A stretch of 64,000 nucleotides of DNA from Roseateles sp. (GTDB lineage: Bacteria > Pseudomonadota > Gammaproteobacteria > Burkholderiales > Burkholderiaceae_C): the NCBI GenBank assembly GCA_016790285.1, contig JAEUPJ010000013.1:1-64000 (forward strand), written 5' to 3'. Positions 62,878 through 64,000 of the stretch are shown piece by piece. The notes beneath the pieces were generated by a model. The model saw nothing but the letters and a program-made list of their open reading frames with translations. It had not been told where the DNA came from and did no database searches. Numbering within the stretch: the stretch's first letter is position 1; each line of letters starts with the position of its first letter. The position numbers and the translations under genes are program-made.

Positions 62878-63132
62878 TCAGCGCCTCTCGCGTTCGGACT
62901 TCCCGTCGGCCGCAGCGGTGTGGGCGTCGGCGCGCTCGAAGGCGCGCGGCAGCTTCGTCAGCAAGCCGTGCTCGGCATGGGCGACGTAGCCCTCCAGCAC
63001 GGCTTTCTCGATCAGCAGCCGGCTGTCCTGCAGCGTGAGCCCATGGACGGCGAGGGCGCTGAGGAAACCCATTTCGTTGAAGCTGTCAGGCAGCGAAGCC
63101 AATGAGCCGCGCAGGGCCATGTCGATGTTCAT
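62878..63132 (-). CDS. Small protein of unknown function
   Basis: 84 residues: MNIDMALRGSLASLPDSF followed by a helical region (NEMGFLSALAVHGLTLQDSRLLIEKAVLEGYVAHAEHG) and a charged tail. It has an AAGGAT ribosome-binding sequence before the ATG at 63132. No family recognised and no TM segment. Same strand as its two neighbours. Confidence 0.55.
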   Translation of the reverse strand: MNIDMALRGSLASLPDSFNEMGFLSALAVHGLTLQDSRLLIEKAVLEGYVAHAEHGLLTKLPRAFERADAHTAAADGKSERERR

Positions 63133-63324
63133 GTGATCCTTGAGTCGGCGAGCGCGCGATGGCGGTCCGGCTGGGCCGGGCGCCTGGCGACGCCAGGCGT
63201 TCTTGTTGGGGGCGCCGGCGTCGTTGCCTGGCGCGGCTGGCCCGTGGCGGGCGACGTGCAGCGTCTCACATCCCGGCCGCGCGGGCTGTCAGACGCGGCC
63301 CTGTTGCTGCGCCCCGAGGGGTGG

Positions 63325-63717
63325 TCAGCGCGGCGCGCTGAGCAAACGGTCCAATTGGGCGAAGTCGATCGGCTTCATCAGGTGGCCGTCGAAGGCGTCC
63401 AGCTCCACGGTCTTGAGGGCGCCCGTCACGGCCACCACGGCGATGTCCTCGCCAAATCGCTGGCGCAGCCGCGTGGCCAGGGAATGCCCATCCAGGTCGG
63501 GCATGAAGATGTCGATCAGCGCGACATGCGGCGAGAACGACTCGGCAATGTGCAGGGCTTCCTCAGCGTGGGTGACGAAGCGCACCTCCCGGCCCTCCAT
63601 CTGCAGGCAAAACGCGAGCGATTCCGCGGCGTCGGCATCGTCATCGACCACCAGCACGCGCAGCGCGCCGGCGTCGTGCGCGTCATGCAGGGCCGGCAGT
63701 GCGGGCGTCGGGTTCAT
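63325..63717 (-). CDS. Single-domain response regulator (CheY-like)
   Basis: 130 residues containing one receiver domain only: acidic VVDDDADAAESLAF, phosphoacceptor in HVALIDIFMPDLDG, T in VVAVTGAL and K in HLMKPIDF. No output domain and no neighbouring kinase. The ATG at 63717 is used; a longer frame to 63807 would run into the LexA-box region. Confidence 0.85.
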   Translation of the reverse strand: MNPTPALPALHDAHDAGALRVLVVDDDADAAESLAFCLQMEGREVRFVTHAEEALHIAESFSPHVALIDIFMPDLDGHSLATRLRQRFGEDIAVVAVTGALKTVELDAFDGHLMKPIDFAQLDRLLSAPR

Positions 63718-63809
63718 GGTTTCAGACTGTCTGGGGAATCGGGCCCCAGCGGCCCGGGGACTAGTACCTAGGCCCGCCGTCGTGCGGTGAGCTGACGGGC
63801 TGGACAATA

Positions 63810-63825
63810 CTGTATATATTCACAG
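63810..63825. promoter_or_regulatory. LexA (SOS) box
   Basis: CTGTATATATTCACAG has both CTGT and ACAG ends at the 8-base spacing of the classical SOS box. It ends one base before the ATG of the radical SAM gene. Confidence 0.75.
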
Positions 63826-63826
63826 C

Positions 63827-64000
63827 ATGTCATCCGCCCGAACCCGCATCGCCGCGGCGCAGCCCGCTCTCGTTCCGCTGGACTCCATCAAGGGGCGCGG
63901 CACGGCGACGGCCATGCCGCACCGCTTCGAGCAGCGCGAGCGCGAACAGTACGACGACGGCTGGGGCACGCTGGAGCAATCGGCTGCCGAGGAGCACCTG
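63827..64000 (+). CDS. PA0069-type radical SAM protein, 5' end only
   Basis: 58 codons are in the window and the gene runs past its end. The N-terminal pattern IKGRGTATAMPHRFEQREREQYDDGW matches the opening of PA0069-family radical SAM proteins, relatives of spore photoproduct lyase. The CxxxCxxC cluster motif lies further downstream and is not visible. The LexA box directly upstream suggests DNA-damage control. No Shine-Dalgarno sequence precedes the ATG at 63827; ATG 63914 is an alternative but would lose the conserved KGRG motif. Confidence 0.8.
   Translation, partial: MSSARTRIAAAQPALVPLDSIKGRGTATAMPHRFEQREREQYDDGWGTLEQSAAEEHL

Noticed and set aside
63718-63826. Longer response regulator starting at 63807
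   Set aside because: The extra 30 residues are not receiver-like and the region approaches the LexA box of the divergent gene; ATG 63717 fits the domain.

Overview
The window is a strongly GC-rich chromosomal segment of a betaproteobacterium, most likely Burkholderiales of the Roseateles/Rubrivivax/Leptothrix type. Reasons: the aerobic phenylacetate genes with a TetR regulator, the argH, AlgZ/AlgR-like and hemC-hemD-hemX-hemY neighbourhood, ppc, codons ending almost always in G or C, and two families of short GC-rich dispersed repeats. No phage, transposase, integrase, plasmid or CRISPR feature was found. One tRNA gene and no rRNA genes are present.

Layout. 1-5751: 3' end of an RND efflux pump, then a minus-strand run of a Cache-domain chemoreceptor, moaA, a small membrane protein and moeA (molybdenum cofactor synthesis). 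5850-6791: a PfkB sugar kinase. 6867-17473: phenylacetate catabolism (paaG-paaI-paaK-paaA-B-C-D-E, a TetR regulator, an orphan amino-acid-type binding protein, paaZ), punctuated by four long hairpin-forming repeats and bracketed at paaZ by a second repeat family. 17603-24529: NlpC/P60 hydrolase, prpE, an exported M3 peptidase, bacteriohemerythrin and argH. 24621-28721: an AlgZ/AlgR-like two-component pair translationally coupled to two exported paralogous proteins of unknown function. 28839-36066: a glycine-zipper protein, an ECF sigma factor coupled to a Ser/Thr kinase with TPR-like repeats, and ppc. 36157-39700: a di-heme peroxidase-like lipoprotein divergent from a BaeS/BaeR-like pair across a perfect 23-nt palindrome. 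39701-47500: a TonB-dependent receptor, SapC, a JmjC-like cupin and a flavin halogenase fused to a second oxygenase-like domain, preceded by several LacI-type palindromes. 47570-51876: hemCDXY, tRNA-Arg(ACG) and its terminator. 52023-58706: MarR/MFS divergent pair, a very large di-heme oxidoreductase with two discoidin domains, and a MocR regulator lacking the PLP lysine. 58850-61497: small membrane and hemerythrin proteins including a 24-residue peptide. 61506-62593: head-to-head remnants of a UDP-galactopyranose mutase and a zinc alcohol dehydrogenase. 62578-64000: two small proteins, a CheY-like regulator and the start of a PA0069-type radical SAM gene with a LexA box touching its start codon.

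How the genes work together. PaaK makes phenylacetyl-CoA, PaaABCDE epoxidises it, PaaG isomerises the epoxide to the oxepin, and PaaZ opens and oxidises the ring; the beta-oxidation enzymes (PaaF, PaaH, PaaJ) are not in the window. hemC-D-X-Y form the mid-part of haem synthesis. In Pseudomonas aeruginosa argH-algZ-algR-hemC-hemD are contiguous; here the algR-hemC junction is split by about 21 kb of accessory genes, which is where most unusual material lies. The best candidates for undescribed biology are the AlgZR-linked paralogue pair, the halogenase fusion with its receptor cluster, the discoidin di-heme enzyme paired with a degenerate MocR regulator, and the intercistronic hairpins of the paa operon.
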